Assembly: GCA_016871725.1 (NCBI GenBank)
Contig: VHCL01000002.1
Location: forward strand, 1 to 64,000
Length of the DNA stretch: 64,000 bases
Direction of reading: 5' to 3'
DNA from: Verrucomicrobiota bacterium
GTDB lineage: Bacteria; Verrucomicrobiota; Verrucomicrobiia; Opitutales; UBA953
Shown here: in pieces, positions 41,318-50,087 of the stretch
Position numbering within the stretch: the stretch's first letter is position 1
How the letters are laid out: each line of letters opens with the position of its first letter
Position numbers and translations under genes: made by a program
Notes under the pieces: generated by a model
The model's input: the letters and a program-made list of their open reading frames with translations, nothing else
Told to the model about the DNA's origin: nothing
Database searches by the model: none

Positions 41318-41341
41318 GAAGGCCCGCCGGTGCGGGCCTTC
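41318..41341. terminator. Bidirectional terminator between gntK and ThuA-like gene
   Basis: GAAGGCCCGC and GCGGGCCTTC form a perfect 10-pair stem with a CGGT loop. AAAAG lies on the left and CTTCG on the right, so it could end transcripts of the convergent genes from both sides. Confidence 0.75.
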
Positions 41342-41361
41342 GTCAGGGGAGCCGGGAGGCC

Positions 41362-42411
41362 TTACTTCTTCCAGTTGACCTTGGAGGGCTCGATCACGCT
41401 CGTCTTGTCGAGGGTCGGGAAGCCCTCCGGCACGGGCAGGGTGACCTTGCCGGTCGCGGCCCACTCCGTGGAGCGGGCGAGGATCGTCTGGAAGCCCACG
41501 CAGTGCAGGGCGTCGAAGGTCGTGTCGCCGGTCCAGAGGTGGCCCATCGAGGTGGTCACCACGCGGCCCTTGTTGAAGGGCGCGTACCAGACCATGGGCT
41601 CATGCATGTCGGTGCCGCCGAACTCCGGCTTGGAGAAGGAGCTCGCGAGGACGTGCATGTGGTCGGCGCTGCCGCGCATGCGGCCGTAGAGCTCGTCGGT
41701 GGCGTGGAGCCACTCGGCGGGCAGGCCCTGCATGATCGGGTGGGCGGCGTCGCGGGTCTTGAGCGTGAAGACGTGCTTGGCGCCGTGGCCGGAGCCGAAG
41801 CCTTTGCCCTGGATCTTCTCCTCGGCGTCGACGAGCGCGACGGCCTGGCCGGTCTTGTCGTCGACGGCGATGCGCTTGCCGAAGGTGGCGCCGCGCCAGC
41901 CGCAGCAGATCATCTCGTTGAAGTTGTCCCAGCCGGTGAAGGCGTTGTTCGCGGCGTGCACGTTGACGAGGCCGCCGCCGTTCATCACGAACTCGGTGAA
42001 GGTGTCCTTCATCGTGGTGCCCCATTCCGGGCCGTTGTAGTTGTTCACGATGACCTGGTAGTCGGCGAACTTCGGCGCCCACTGTTCCCACTCGGCGGCG
42101 TGGGCCTTGACGAAGGCGGCCTCCTCGGCGTTCCACTCCTTCATCGCGGCGTCGAAGGCCTTCTTCGCGGCGGCGTCGCCGGCCTTGGGACGGCCCGGCT
42201 TGGGCTTGGCGAAACCGGCGGGCGCGGTGGCGACGGTCACGGTGAAGCGGCCGGTGGCCTCGAGCGTGGCCTTGCAGGCCTCGGTCGTGCGGACCCAGTC
42301 ATGGTTGTTGCGGCCGTCGAGGATGAGGACGCGAATCTTGTCGGCCGCCTCGAGAGGCAGGGCCAGGAGGGCGAGCAGGGCGCAAAGCCCGAGCTTGAGC
42401 AGGGATTTCAT
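41362..42411 (-). CDS. Secreted ThuA-domain protein
   Basis: 349 residues from the ATG at 42411, with a signal peptide (about 1-22). KIRVLILDGRNNHDW opens the ThuA (trehalose utilisation) glutamine-amidotransferase-like fold, VIVNNYNG and FVMNGGGLVNVHAANNAF are conserved parts, and HPIMQGLPAEWLHATDELYG and PMVWYAPFNKGRVV follow. An inserted Lys/Ala-rich helix (about 70-100) is noteworthy. ThuA proteins are plentiful in this phylum, and their chemistry is not established. The frame continues upstream but overlaps ComM/YifB. Confidence 0.9.
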   Translation of the reverse strand: MKSLLKLGLCALLALLALPLEAADKIRVLILDGRNNHDWVRTTEACKATLEATGRFTVTVATAPAGFAKPKPGRPKAGDAAAKKAFDAAMKEWNAEEAAFVKAHAAEWEQWAPKFADYQVIVNNYNGPEWGTTMKDTFTEFVMNGGGLVNVHAANNAFTGWDNFNEMICCGWRGATFGKRIAVDDKTGQAVALVDAEEKIQGKGFGSGHGAKHVFTLKTRDAAHPIMQGLPAEWLHATDELYGRMRGSADHMHVLASSFSKPEFGGTDMHEPMVWYAPFNKGRVVTTSMGHLWTGDTTFDALHCVGFQTILARSTEWAATGKVTLPVPEGFPTLDKTSVIEPSKVNWKK

Positions 42412-42458
42412 GGGGAGGTCCCCATTGGTGGCCATTTCCCGGGACTGGGCGAGCGTTT

Positions 42459-43979
42459 TCAAGACCGGTCCAAGGAGCGGTAGTGGATGGCTTCCAGAAG
42501 ATGGCCGGTGGCGATCCGTTCCGCTCCGGCGAGGTCGGCGATGGTCCGGGCGACGCGGAGGATGCGGTCGTAAGCCCGGGCGGACAGGCCCAGCTTCTCC
42601 ATCGCCTGCTGGAGCAGGTCGCCTTGGGCGCGCTCGAGGGCGCAATGTTCGCGGAGCTCGCGGCCGCCGAGCAGGGCGTTGCAGCCGCCCGGGCGGCCGC
42701 CGAAGCGTCGCCGCTGAAGGGCCCGGGCGGCCTCGACCCGGGCGCGCATCGTCGCCGAAGTCTCGCCGGGCGCGGCGTCACGGAGTTCTTCCAAGGAGAG
42801 CGCCGGCGCCTCGACCTGGATGTCGATCCGGTCGAGCAGCGGGCCCGAGATCTTGCCGCGGTAGCGGCGGACCTGCATGGGCGAGCAGACGCACTCGCGC
42901 CGGCGGTCGCCGAGGTGGCCGCACGGGCACGGATTCATGGCCGCGACGAGCATCAGCCGCGCGGGCAGGGTGACTTTCGCCGCGGCCCGCGAGACGGTCA
43001 CCTGGCCGTCCTCGAGCGGCTGACGGAGGACTTCGAGCGCGGTGCGCCGGAATTCCGGGAGCTCGTCGAGGAAGAGCACGCCGAGATGCGCCAGCGAGAC
43101 TTCGCCCGGGCCGGGCATGCTGCCGCCGCCGATCAGGCCGATGTCGCTGATGGTGTGGTGCGGCGACCGGAAGGGACGTTGCCAGCCGCGGCGGCCGTCG
43201 GTGAGCCCCGTGCCGGCGGCGGAATGCACGCCGAGGATCTCGAGGAACTCCTCCGCCTCCGGGCGCGGCAGGATCGTCGGGATGCGTTTCGCGATGAGCG
43301 ACTTGCCCGAGCCTGGCGGGCCGATCATCAGCAGGTTATGGCCGCCGGCCGCGGCGACTTCGACCGCCCGGCGGATCGCCAGCTGGCCTTTGACTTCCGC
43401 GAAGTCCGGTTGGCCTTCGCTGGAGACGGCTTCGGCGGGCGGCGCCGCGAGCGGCGTGACGGGTTTCTCGCCGGTAAGGAAGCGGAGGGCGCCGTCGAGG
43501 GTGTCGGCCGGGATCGCCTCGATGCCGCCGACGAGCGCGGCCTCCTCGGCCGACGCGCGGGGGAGGATGACGCCGCGCAGGCCGGACTTGCGCGCGAGGA
43601 TGGCCATGGCCACGCCGCCGCGCACCGGCCGGGTCGCCCCGCTCAGGCCCAGTTCGCCCGCGATGAGGTAACGTTGTAGGAACTTCCGGTCCATCTGGCC
43701 GGTCGACGCCGCGATGCCCAAGGCGATGGGCAGGTCGTAGATCGCGCCTTCTTTCTTCAGGTCCCCCGGGGCGAGGTTGATGGTGGTCCGGGTCTCCGGG
43801 AGCCGGAGTCCGCTGTTCTGCAGGGCGGACTGCACCCGCTCTTCGGATTCCTTGACCGCGGCGTCGGGCAGCCCGACGAGCCAGAGGCCGAGCTCGCCCT
43901 TCTCGCCGGTGTTCACCTCGATCTCGACCGGCACGGCCTCGACGCCGACCAGCGCGGCGGAACGGATGACGGAAAGCAT
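42459..43979 (-). CDS. ComM/YifB-family magnesium-chelatase-like AAA+ ATPase
   Basis: 506 residues. An N-terminal Lon-type domain (about 1-175; [34 protein letters not shown]) precedes an AAA+ core with P-loop [13 protein letters not shown], Walker [11 protein letters not shown] and a Cys-rich insertion (NPCPCGHLG). E. coli ComM of about the same length is a hexameric helicase that aids branch migration in natural transformation. The whole set of motifs is intact. No competence genes are nearby. Confidence 0.93.
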   Translation of the reverse strand: MLSVIRSAALVGVEAVPVEIEVNTGEKGELGLWLVGLPDAAVKESEERVQSALQNSGLRLPETRTTINLAPGDLKKEGAIYDLPIALGIAASTGQMDRKFLQRYLIAGELGLSGATRPVRGGVAMAILARKSGLRGVILPRASAEEAALVGGIEAIPADTLDGALRFLTGEKPVTPLAAPPAEAVSSEGQPDFAEVKGQLAIRRAVEVAAAGGHNLLMIGPPGSGKSLIAKRIPTILPRPEAEEFLEILGVHSAAGTGLTDGRRGWQRPFRSPHHTISDIGLIGGGSMPGPGEVSLAHLGVLFLDELPEFRRTALEVLRQPLEDGQVTVSRAAAKVTLPARLMLVAAMNPCPCGHLGDRRRECVCSPMQVRRYRGKISGPLLDRIDIQVEAPALSLEELRDAAPGETSATMRARVEAARALQRRRFGGRPGGCNALLGGRELREHCALERAQGDLLQQAMEKLGLSARAYDRILRVARTIADLAGAERIATGHLLEAIHYRSLDRS

Positions 43980-44114
43980 GCCGAAGGGCAGGGGGTCGTC
44001 GCCCGGGGCACAACCCCCGACGCCTAGGGCTCAAAGCCTAGCAAAACCGCCCATTCCCGGGCGGATTACCTTGGCAACCCGGCCCCGGTTCCGCTGTCTC
44101 ATCAGTTGCCCCGC

Positions 44115-46682
44115 ATGACTTTCCGCGCCGCCATCCTCGGTCTCCTCCTGCTGCCCCTCGGCGCCGCCGGGGCGCTGCCGCTTTTCCTGGAGAAGCACTG
44201 CGTCGAGTGCCATGACGCCGAGACGAAGAAAGGCGGCCTGGACATGACCGCGCTCAAGTCCGACCTGCAGGACCCGAAGTCCTTCGCCGCCTGGGTCAAG
44301 ATCCACGACCGGACCGTCCAAGGTGAGATGCCGCCCAAGAAGAAGGCGCGACCTGCCGCCGCCGAACAGGCCGCCTACCTCGGTGAACTTTCCGCCCGGC
44401 TGCTCCGCGAGGACGCCGCGCGCATCGCCGCGCAAGGACGTTCGGTCGAGCGACGCATGAACCGCTTCGAATACGAGAACGCGGTCCGCGACCTGCTGCA
44501 GGCTCCGTGGCTCGACATCAAGGAATCGTTGCCGGAAGACACCGAGGCGCATCGCTACAACAAGAGCGGCGAGGCCTTGGACGTATCTCATGTCCAGCTC
44601 CAGCGCACGCTCACGGCGGCCGAGGAGGCCCTCCGCTCGGCCTTCGTCTCTTCCGTCGCGCCCGCGGACACCGCCACCCGCCGCCATTACGCCCGCCAGC
44701 AAGGCAGCTACGTCGGCAAGATGAAGTTCTCGGAGTTCAACATGTCGCCCGAACGGGCGACCTTCCCGACGCTCGGTTTCAAAGGGCAGCCCGAGGTGCG
44801 CGCCGGCAACGCCCCCGCGACCGTGGGCAAGGCCGATCCCATCCTGCGTGACGAGGAGGGCGTGGGCGTCGTGCACGGCTCCTATGAGCCCGTCGAGCCT
44901 TGGTTCGGGACCTTCCGCGCCCCGCAGGCCGGACGTTATCTGATCAAGCTCTGCGGGCATTCGGTCTGGGTCGGCCCGGGGAAGACGAAATCCAAAGGTC
45001 AGGTGCGCTGGCAGATCCCCGACCTGGATGATATCTCCAAGGGCCGTCGTGCCGAGCCGGTCACGGTCTACGCCCTCACGCCCCCGCGCGTGCTCCGCCG
45101 CATCGGCACGATCGACCTCGGGGCCGACGTGACCGTCGCCGAGCTCGACGTCGTGCTGAAGGCCGGCGAAAGCATCCAGATCGACGTCACCCGTTTCTTC
45201 CGTTCCCGTCCGGGTCCCTCCCGCGCGCAGAACCCGCTCGCCACGCCCGAAGGTCAGCCCGGCCTGGTCATGCGCTGGATCGACGTGAAGGGGCCGCTCG
45301 CTCCGCAGTGGCCGGCCGCCCCTTATGCGGTGCTGTTCGATGACCTGCCGGTCAAGGCCGCGCCCAAAGGCGCCGCCCTTCCTTACGCCGTCACGCCGCG
45401 CGACCCCGCCGCCGACGCCGAGCGTCTCCTGCGGCGTTTCGTCCGCGCCGCCTACCGTCGCCCGGTCTCCGCGTCCGAAGAGATCCGTTTCCTGCCGGTC
45501 ATCCAGGGCGCCCTGAAGTCGGGCAGCTCCTTCGCGGAGGCGATGCTCTCGGGCTACGCCGCCGTGCTCTGCTCGCCGCAGTTCCTCTATCTGCGCGAGG
45601 CGCCCGGCCCGTTGGACGACCATGCGTTGGCCGCCCGCCTGAGCTTCTTCCTGTGGAACTCGCCGCCCGACGCCGAACTCCGCGCCATGGCCGACGCGAA
45701 GAAGCTGCGCGACCCCGCCGTGCTGCGCGCCCAGACCGACCGCCTCCTCGCCGATGCCCGCTCGCGGCGTTTCGTCGAGGCCTTCACGGACTACTGGCTC
45801 GAGCTGCGCAAGGCCGGCGCCAACGACCCGGACAGCGTGCTGTATCCCGATTACTATCTCGACGACCACCTGCTGGACTCGGCCCGCGACGAGAGCCATG
45901 AGACCTTCGCCGAGCTCCTGCGCGGCAACCTGCCGGCCCGCGCCGTCGTCGACGCCGACTTCGTCTTCGTGAATGAACGCCTCGCCTCGCTCTACCAGCT
46001 GCCGCCGGTCGAAGGCGTGAAGCTGCGCAAGGTGTCCCTGCCCGCCGGCAGCGTGCGCGGTGGTTTCATGACGCAGGCGGCCGTGCTCAAGGTCACCGCC
46101 AACGGCACCACGACCTCGCCCGTGATCCGCGGCGCCTGGGTCATGGAGCGCATCCTCGGCCGCAAGCCGCCGCCCCCGCCGCCCAGCGTGCCCGCCGTCG
46201 AGCCCGACACCCGCGGCGCCGTCACGATCCGCCAGCAGCTGGAGAAGCACCGCACGCTCGAATCCTGCGCGTCCTGTCACACCAAGATCGATCCGCCCGG
46301 GTTCGCGCTCGAGAGCTTCGACGTCATGGGCGGCTTCCGCGAGCGCTACCGCGCCTTGGACGGCAAGACCCCCGAGGTCGGCATCGGCAAGAACGGCCAG
46401 GCCTTCGCCTTCCACAACGCGCTGCCGATCGAGACCTACGGCGAACTCGACGGCAAGGCGTTCAAGGACATCCGTGACTTCAAGCGCCTCGTCGCCGCCG
46501 ACGAACGCCAGCTGGCGCGCAACCTCGTCGGCCAGCTCGCCGTCTACGCCACCGGGGCCCCCGTGGGCTTCGCCGACCGCGCCAAGGTCGAGGTCGTCCT
46601 CGATGGCGCCCAGGCCGGTCGTTACGGCGTCCGCGACCTCGTCCGCGGACTTGTCACCAGCGAACTCTTCCTTAACAAGTAA
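44115..46682 (+). CDS. DUF1592-family 'planctomycete cytochrome c' protein
   Basis: 855 residues from the ATG at 44115 (TTG at 44106 is unlikely), with signal peptide (about 1-20). The N-terminal haem-type site is CVECH (about 30-34), and a second CASCH motif lies near residue 717. Between them are the DUF1587/1592/1588/1585 blocks: [64 protein letters not shown] and [15 protein letters not shown]. It always pairs with DUF1552 proteins in Planctomycetota and Verrucomicrobiota; the function is not established. Ten bases separate it from that partner gene. Confidence 0.93.
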   Translation: MTFRAAILGLLLLPLGAAGALPLFLEKHCVECHDAETKKGGLDMTALKSDLQDPKSFAAWVKIHDRTVQGEMPPKKKARPAAAEQAAYLGELSARLLREDAARIAAQGRSVERRMNRFEYENAVRDLLQAPWLDIKESLPEDTEAHRYNKSGEALDVSHVQLQRTLTAAEEALRSAFVSSVAPADTATRRHYARQQGSYVGKMKFSEFNMSPERATFPTLGFKGQPEVRAGNAPATVGKADPILRDEEGVGVVHGSYEPVEPWFGTFRAPQAGRYLIKLCGHSVWVGPGKTKSKGQVRWQIPDLDDISKGRRAEPVTVYALTPPRVLRRIGTIDLGADVTVAELDVVLKAGESIQIDVTRFFRSRPGPSRAQNPLATPEGQPGLVMRWIDVKGPLAPQWPAAPYAVLFDDLPVKAAPKGAALPYAVTPRDPAADAERLLRRFVRAAYRRPVSASEEIRFLPVIQGALKSGSSFAEAMLSGYAAVLCSPQFLYLREAPGPLDDHALAARLSFFLWNSPPDAELRAMADAKKLRDPAVLRAQTDRLLADARSRRFVEAFTDYWLELRKAGANDPDSVLYPDYYLDDHLLDSARDESHETFAELLRGNLPARAVVDADFVFVNERLASLYQLPPVEGVKLRKVSLPAGSVRGGFMTQAAVLKVTANGTTTSPVIRGAWVMERILGRKPPPPPPSVPAVEPDTRGAVTIRQQLEKHRTLESCASCHTKIDPPGFALESFDVMGGFRERYRALDGKTPEVGIGKNGQAFAFHNALPIETYGELDGKAFKDIRDFKRLVAADERQLARNLVGQLAVYATGAPVGFADRAKVEVVLDGAQAGRYGVRDLVRGLVTSELFLNK

Positions 46683-46692
46683 ACCTACCCCG

Positions 46693-48027
46693 ATGGCCTC
46701 TTACCGTCCCGCCCAGGCTCCTTTCGTCGCGTTCAAGCGCGCGGTCTCCCGCCGCCGCTTCCTCGCCGGCACCGGCGTGCTCCTCGCCCTGCCGATGCTC
46801 GACGCGATGACGCCCGCCTTCGCGGCTTCCCCGGCGCCGGCCGCCAAGCCCCGCCGCATGCTGGGCATCTGCAACAACCTCGGGCTCGTCCCGGATTACT
46901 TCTTCCCGACCGGCAAGGGGAAGGACTACAAGCCTTCGCCGTACCTCGAGCTCCTGCAGGCGCATCGTGACGACTTCAGCGTCTTCTCCGGCGTCTCGCA
47001 CCCGGACGTCGACGGCGGCCACCCGGCCGACAACTGCTTCCTCACCGCGGCGCCCCACCCGAGCAGCGGCGGTTTCCGCAACACGATCTCCCTCGACCAG
47101 TTCATGGCCGAACGCATCGGCCACCTCACGCGCTTCCCGTCGATGACCCTCGGCGTGAACTGCGCCCGTGGTTCGCGCAGCCTTTCCTGGACCGCCGGCG
47201 GCGTGATGATCCCGACCGAGGAACGCGCCTCCGAGGTCTTCCGGAAGATGTTCATGGGCGGTTCGGAAGCGGAGGTCCGGGCCCAGGAGCGCCGGCTCCA
47301 GCTCGGCCAGAGCATCCTCGACGCCGTGGGCGGTCAGGCCGGCGAGCTGCGCCGTACCATGGGCGCGCGCGACCGCGACCGCCTCGACCAGTATTTCACC
47401 AGCGTCCGCGAGCTCGAGCAGCGCATGCAGATGTCCAAGGAGTGGGAGCGCAAGCCGCGCCCGGTGGCGACCACGCCGGCCCCGCGTGACCCGGGCAGCC
47501 CCAAGGAGTACATGGACAAGGTCCGCCTGATGTACGATATGGCCCGGCTCTGCTTCGAGACCGACTCCTCGCGCGCCGTCACCCTCATGCTGGACAGCGT
47601 CAACACCCCGGCGCTCGACATCGACCACGTCCATACGACCACCGACGGCTACCACAGCCTCTCGCATCACGGCCGCTCGCCCAAGAAGCTCGAGCAGCTC
47701 AAGCAGATCGACAGCATGCACATGACGCTGCTCGCCAAGCTGATGACCGACCTCAAGGCCGCGAAGGAGGACGGGCAGTCTCTCCTGGACCGCACGATGA
47801 TCCTGTACGGCAGCAATCTCGGCAACGCCAGCGCCCACACGACCACGAACCTGCCGACCCTGCTCATGGGCGGCGGTTTCAAGCATGGCCAGCACCACGT
47901 CTTCGACACCGAGAACAACTACCCGCTGCCGAACCTCTACGTCTCCATGCTCCAGCGCATGGGCATCGAGGCGGACAAGTTCGCCTCGTCCACCGGCACG
48001 CTCCGCGGTCTGGACTTCGTCGGCTAA
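46693..48027 (+). CDS. DUF1552-family Tat-exported protein
   Basis: 444 residues. The N-terminus contains the twin-arginine signal [10 protein letters not shown] then a hydrophobic part to an AFA-like cleavage site (about 48). Conserved regions include [53 protein letters not shown] and [20 protein letters not shown]. Family DUF1552 accompanies the DUF1592 cytochrome-like protein encoded directly upstream; the fold is thought to be sulfatase/alkaline-phosphatase-like. TatC is encoded at 33-34 kb. No Shine-Dalgarno precedes the ATG. Confidence 0.93.
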   Translation: MASYRPAQAPFVAFKRAVSRRRFLAGTGVLLALPMLDAMTPAFAASPAPAAKPRRMLGICNNLGLVPDYFFPTGKGKDYKPSPYLELLQAHRDDFSVFSGVSHPDVDGGHPADNCFLTAAPHPSSGGFRNTISLDQFMAERIGHLTRFPSMTLGVNCARGSRSLSWTAGGVMIPTEERASEVFRKMFMGGSEAEVRAQERRLQLGQSILDAVGGQAGELRRTMGARDRDRLDQYFTSVRELEQRMQMSKEWERKPRPVATTPAPRDPGSPKEYMDKVRLMYDMARLCFETDSSRAVTLMLDSVNTPALDIDHVHTTTDGYHSLSHHGRSPKKLEQLKQIDSMHMTLLAKLMTDLKAAKEDGQSLLDRTMILYGSNLGNASAHTTTNLPTLLMGGGFKHGQHHVFDTENNYPLPNLYVSMLQRMGIEADKFASSTGTLRGLDFVG

Positions 48028-48107
48028 TCGCCGGAAAGCGGCCGTTTGGGCGGCGTTAGGCGCTTGCCCGGCAGGGGCGGGGTAGGACAGTCTGGGCGGA
48101 CCCCGCC

Positions 48108-48848
48108 ATGAAGATCCAGCAGCACAAGGACGCCGTCGCCCTGGGCCGGGCCGCGGCCGCGCACGGCGCCCGCGAGCTCCGCGCCATCCTCGCCCGCCAG
48201 CCCCGCGCCAACCTCATCGTCGCCACCGGCGCCAGCCAGTTCGAGACGTTGAAGCATCTCGTGAAGGAGCCTGGCATCGACTGGACCAAGGTCACGGTCT
48301 TCCATCTCGACGAATACGTCGGCCTGCCGGAATCCCATGGCGCGAGCTTCCGCAAGTATCTCCGCGAACGCTTCATCGACCTGTTGCCGGCCAAGCCCGA
48401 GTTCGTGCCGGTGGACGCCGACGCGCCGGATCTCGCCGCCGAGCTGAAGCGTCTCAACGCGCGCCTCGCGGCCTGCCCGATCGACCTGTGCTTAGCCGGC
48501 ATCGGCGAGAACTCGCACCTCGCCTTCAACGATCCGCCCGCGGACTTCGAGACCGAGGTGCCCTACATCGTCGTGAACCTCGACCAGGCCTGCCGTCAGC
48601 AGCAGTTCGGCGAAGGCTGGTTCCCGACCTTCGACGACGTGCCCAAGCAGGCCGTGTCGATGTCCATCCGCCAGATCATGAAGAGCGCGCGGATCATCCT
48701 GTCGGTGCCGGACCGGCGGAAGGCCGCCGCCGTGAAAGGCACGGTCGAGGGTCCCGTGACGCCGACCTGTCCCGCGTCGATCGTGCAGCGTCACGCCGAC
48801 TGCACCTTGTACATCGACGACGCGGCCGCGGCCGAGCTCGCCCGCTGA
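48108..48848 (+). CDS. nagB: Glucosamine-6-phosphate deaminase
   Basis: 246 residues of the NagB/6-phosphogluconolactonase-like fold. [17 protein letters not shown] includes Asp68 (the general base, Asp72 of E. coli) and [18 protein letters not shown] the active-site loop. Compared with E. coli NagB (GVGNDGHIAFNEP), Asp141 is Asn135, Gly is Ser136, His is kept (His137) and Glu148 is Asp142. It overlaps in function with nagA, encoded five bases downstream, which produces its substrate. Because of the changes in the triad, activity on GlcN-6-P is likely but not certain. Confidence 0.85.
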   Translation: MKIQQHKDAVALGRAAAAHGARELRAILARQPRANLIVATGASQFETLKHLVKEPGIDWTKVTVFHLDEYVGLPESHGASFRKYLRERFIDLLPAKPEFVPVDADAPDLAAELKRLNARLAACPIDLCLAGIGENSHLAFNDPPADFETEVPYIVVNLDQACRQQQFGEGWFPTFDDVPKQAVSMSIRQIMKSARIILSVPDRRKAAAVKGTVEGPVTPTCPASIVQRHADCTLYIDDAAAAELAR

Positions 48849-48852
48849 AGCC

Positions 48853-50007
48853 GTGCCCGCTTCCTCCGAACGCATCCTCGGCCGCGATCCCGTCACCGGA
48901 CGCGGCCTGGCCGTGGAGATCGAAGCCGGCGTGATCCGGTCGGTGGCGTTCGCCGAGCATGGTGAAAAGCGCTGGCTGAGCGCGGGCTTCGTCGACCTGC
49001 AGGTCAACGGCTACGCCGGCCATGACCTCAACGGCCCGACCCTCGACGTCGCGACCGTGCGCGCCCTCTGCCGCGCGTTGCTCAAGGTCGGCGTCACGAC
49101 CTTCCTGCCGACGCTGGTCACGGCGCCGGAAGCACGCCTCGTGTCCGCCCTGCGGGTCATCCGGGAGGCCTGCGCCGCGCATCCGGAGGTCGCCGCGATG
49201 ATCGCGGGCGTCCATGTCGAAGGGCCGCACATCGCGCCCGAGGACGGTCCCCGCGGGGCGCATCCGGCGGCGGACGTGCGGCCTCCTGACGTCGCTGAAT
49301 TCGACCGCTGGCAGGAAGCCGCCGGCGGACTCGTCCGGCTCGTCACGCTCTCGCCCCATTGGCCGGAGGCCCCGGCTTACGTTCGCCATCTCGTGAAGTC
49401 CGGCGTGGTCGTCTCGCTCGGTCACACCGCCGCCGACGCCGCCCAGATCGCCGCCGCGGTGGACGCCGGGGCGACGCTTTCGACCCACCTCGGCAACGGC
49501 TCGCACGCGTTGCTGAACCGCCGGCATAATCACCTCTGGCCCCAGTTGGCGGATGATCGCCTGACGGCGATGTTCATCGCTGACGGCCATCACCTCACGT
49601 CCGCCCAGCTGAAGGTAATGCTGCGGGCGAAAGGTCTCGGGCGATCCCTCGTCGTTTCGGATGCCGTCGCGCTGGGCGGCATGTCGGCGGGCAAGTATCA
49701 GGCTCCGGTCGGAGGCAAGGTCGAGCTGCGCGCCGATGGTTGTCTCGTGCTGGACGACGGGACGGGCAACTACCTCGCCGGGGCCGCCTTGCCGATGCTC
49801 GCGGCGGTGCCGGTCTTGGTCGGTCAGGTCGGGCTGACTTTCGGGGAAGCCCTGGCCTTGATGACGAGCTCGCCTGGCCGGATGGTCGGGGGCAGGGGGG
49901 TGCTGGCCGCAGGGCAGCCGGCGGATCTGGTTGCCTTGGCGTGGGACGGCGGTTCGACCCTGCCGCAGGTGGTCGCGGTCTGGTCGAGAGGCGTAAGGTC
50001 GGCATGA
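48853..50007 (+). CDS. nagA: N-acetylglucosamine-6-phosphate deacetylase
   Basis: 384 residues starting with GTG at 48853. LSAGFVDLQVNGYAG and GVHVEGPHIAPEDGPRGAH carry the first motif and the metal-binding Glu, LGHTAAD and STHLGNGSH the metal histidines, and LVVSDAVALGGM the catalytic Asp. It removes acetate from GlcNAc-6-phosphate, giving GlcN-6-phosphate for NagB. The pair shows a cytoplasmic route for aminosugars from chitin, peptidoglycan or mucin. A 9-pair hairpin lies just after the stop. Confidence 0.93.
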   Translation: MPASSERILGRDPVTGRGLAVEIEAGVIRSVAFAEHGEKRWLSAGFVDLQVNGYAGHDLNGPTLDVATVRALCRALLKVGVTTFLPTLVTAPEARLVSALRVIREACAAHPEVAAMIAGVHVEGPHIAPEDGPRGAHPAADVRPPDVAEFDRWQEAAGGLVRLVTLSPHWPEAPAYVRHLVKSGVVVSLGHTAADAAQIAAAVDAGATLSTHLGNGSHALLNRRHNHLWPQLADDRLTAMFIADGHHLTSAQLKVMLRAKGLGRSLVVSDAVALGGMSAGKYQAPVGGKVELRADGCLVLDDGTGNYLAGAALPMLAAVPVLVGQVGLTFGEALALMTSSPGRMVGGRGVLAAGQPADLVALAWDGGSTLPQVVAVWSRGVRSA

Positions 50008-50015
50008 CCCTTGGG

Positions 50016-50036
50016 CGCATCGATTTTATCGATGCG
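50016..50036. repeat. 9-bp perfect hairpin after nagA
   Basis: CGCATCGAT and ATCGATGCG flank a TTT loop, nine bases after the nagA stop and about 50 before the next ATG. There is no T-run, so it may be a weak terminator, an mRNA-stabilising hairpin or an operator for the DUF2339 gene. Confidence 0.45.
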
Positions 50037-50087
50037 TGGTCCGCACCAAAGCCTCGCTTGCCTCCGGAATAGAGGCATTTTCCCCTT

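Noticed and set aside
39221-41464. 747-codon minus-strand frame opposite sulfatase, oxidoreductase and gluconokinase
   Set aside because: It spans three clear genes on the other strand and has low-complexity composition.
44031-46415. 794-codon minus-strand frame opposite the DUF1592 gene
   Set aside because: Antisense shadow of a gene with recognised haem motifs; product has no homology pattern.
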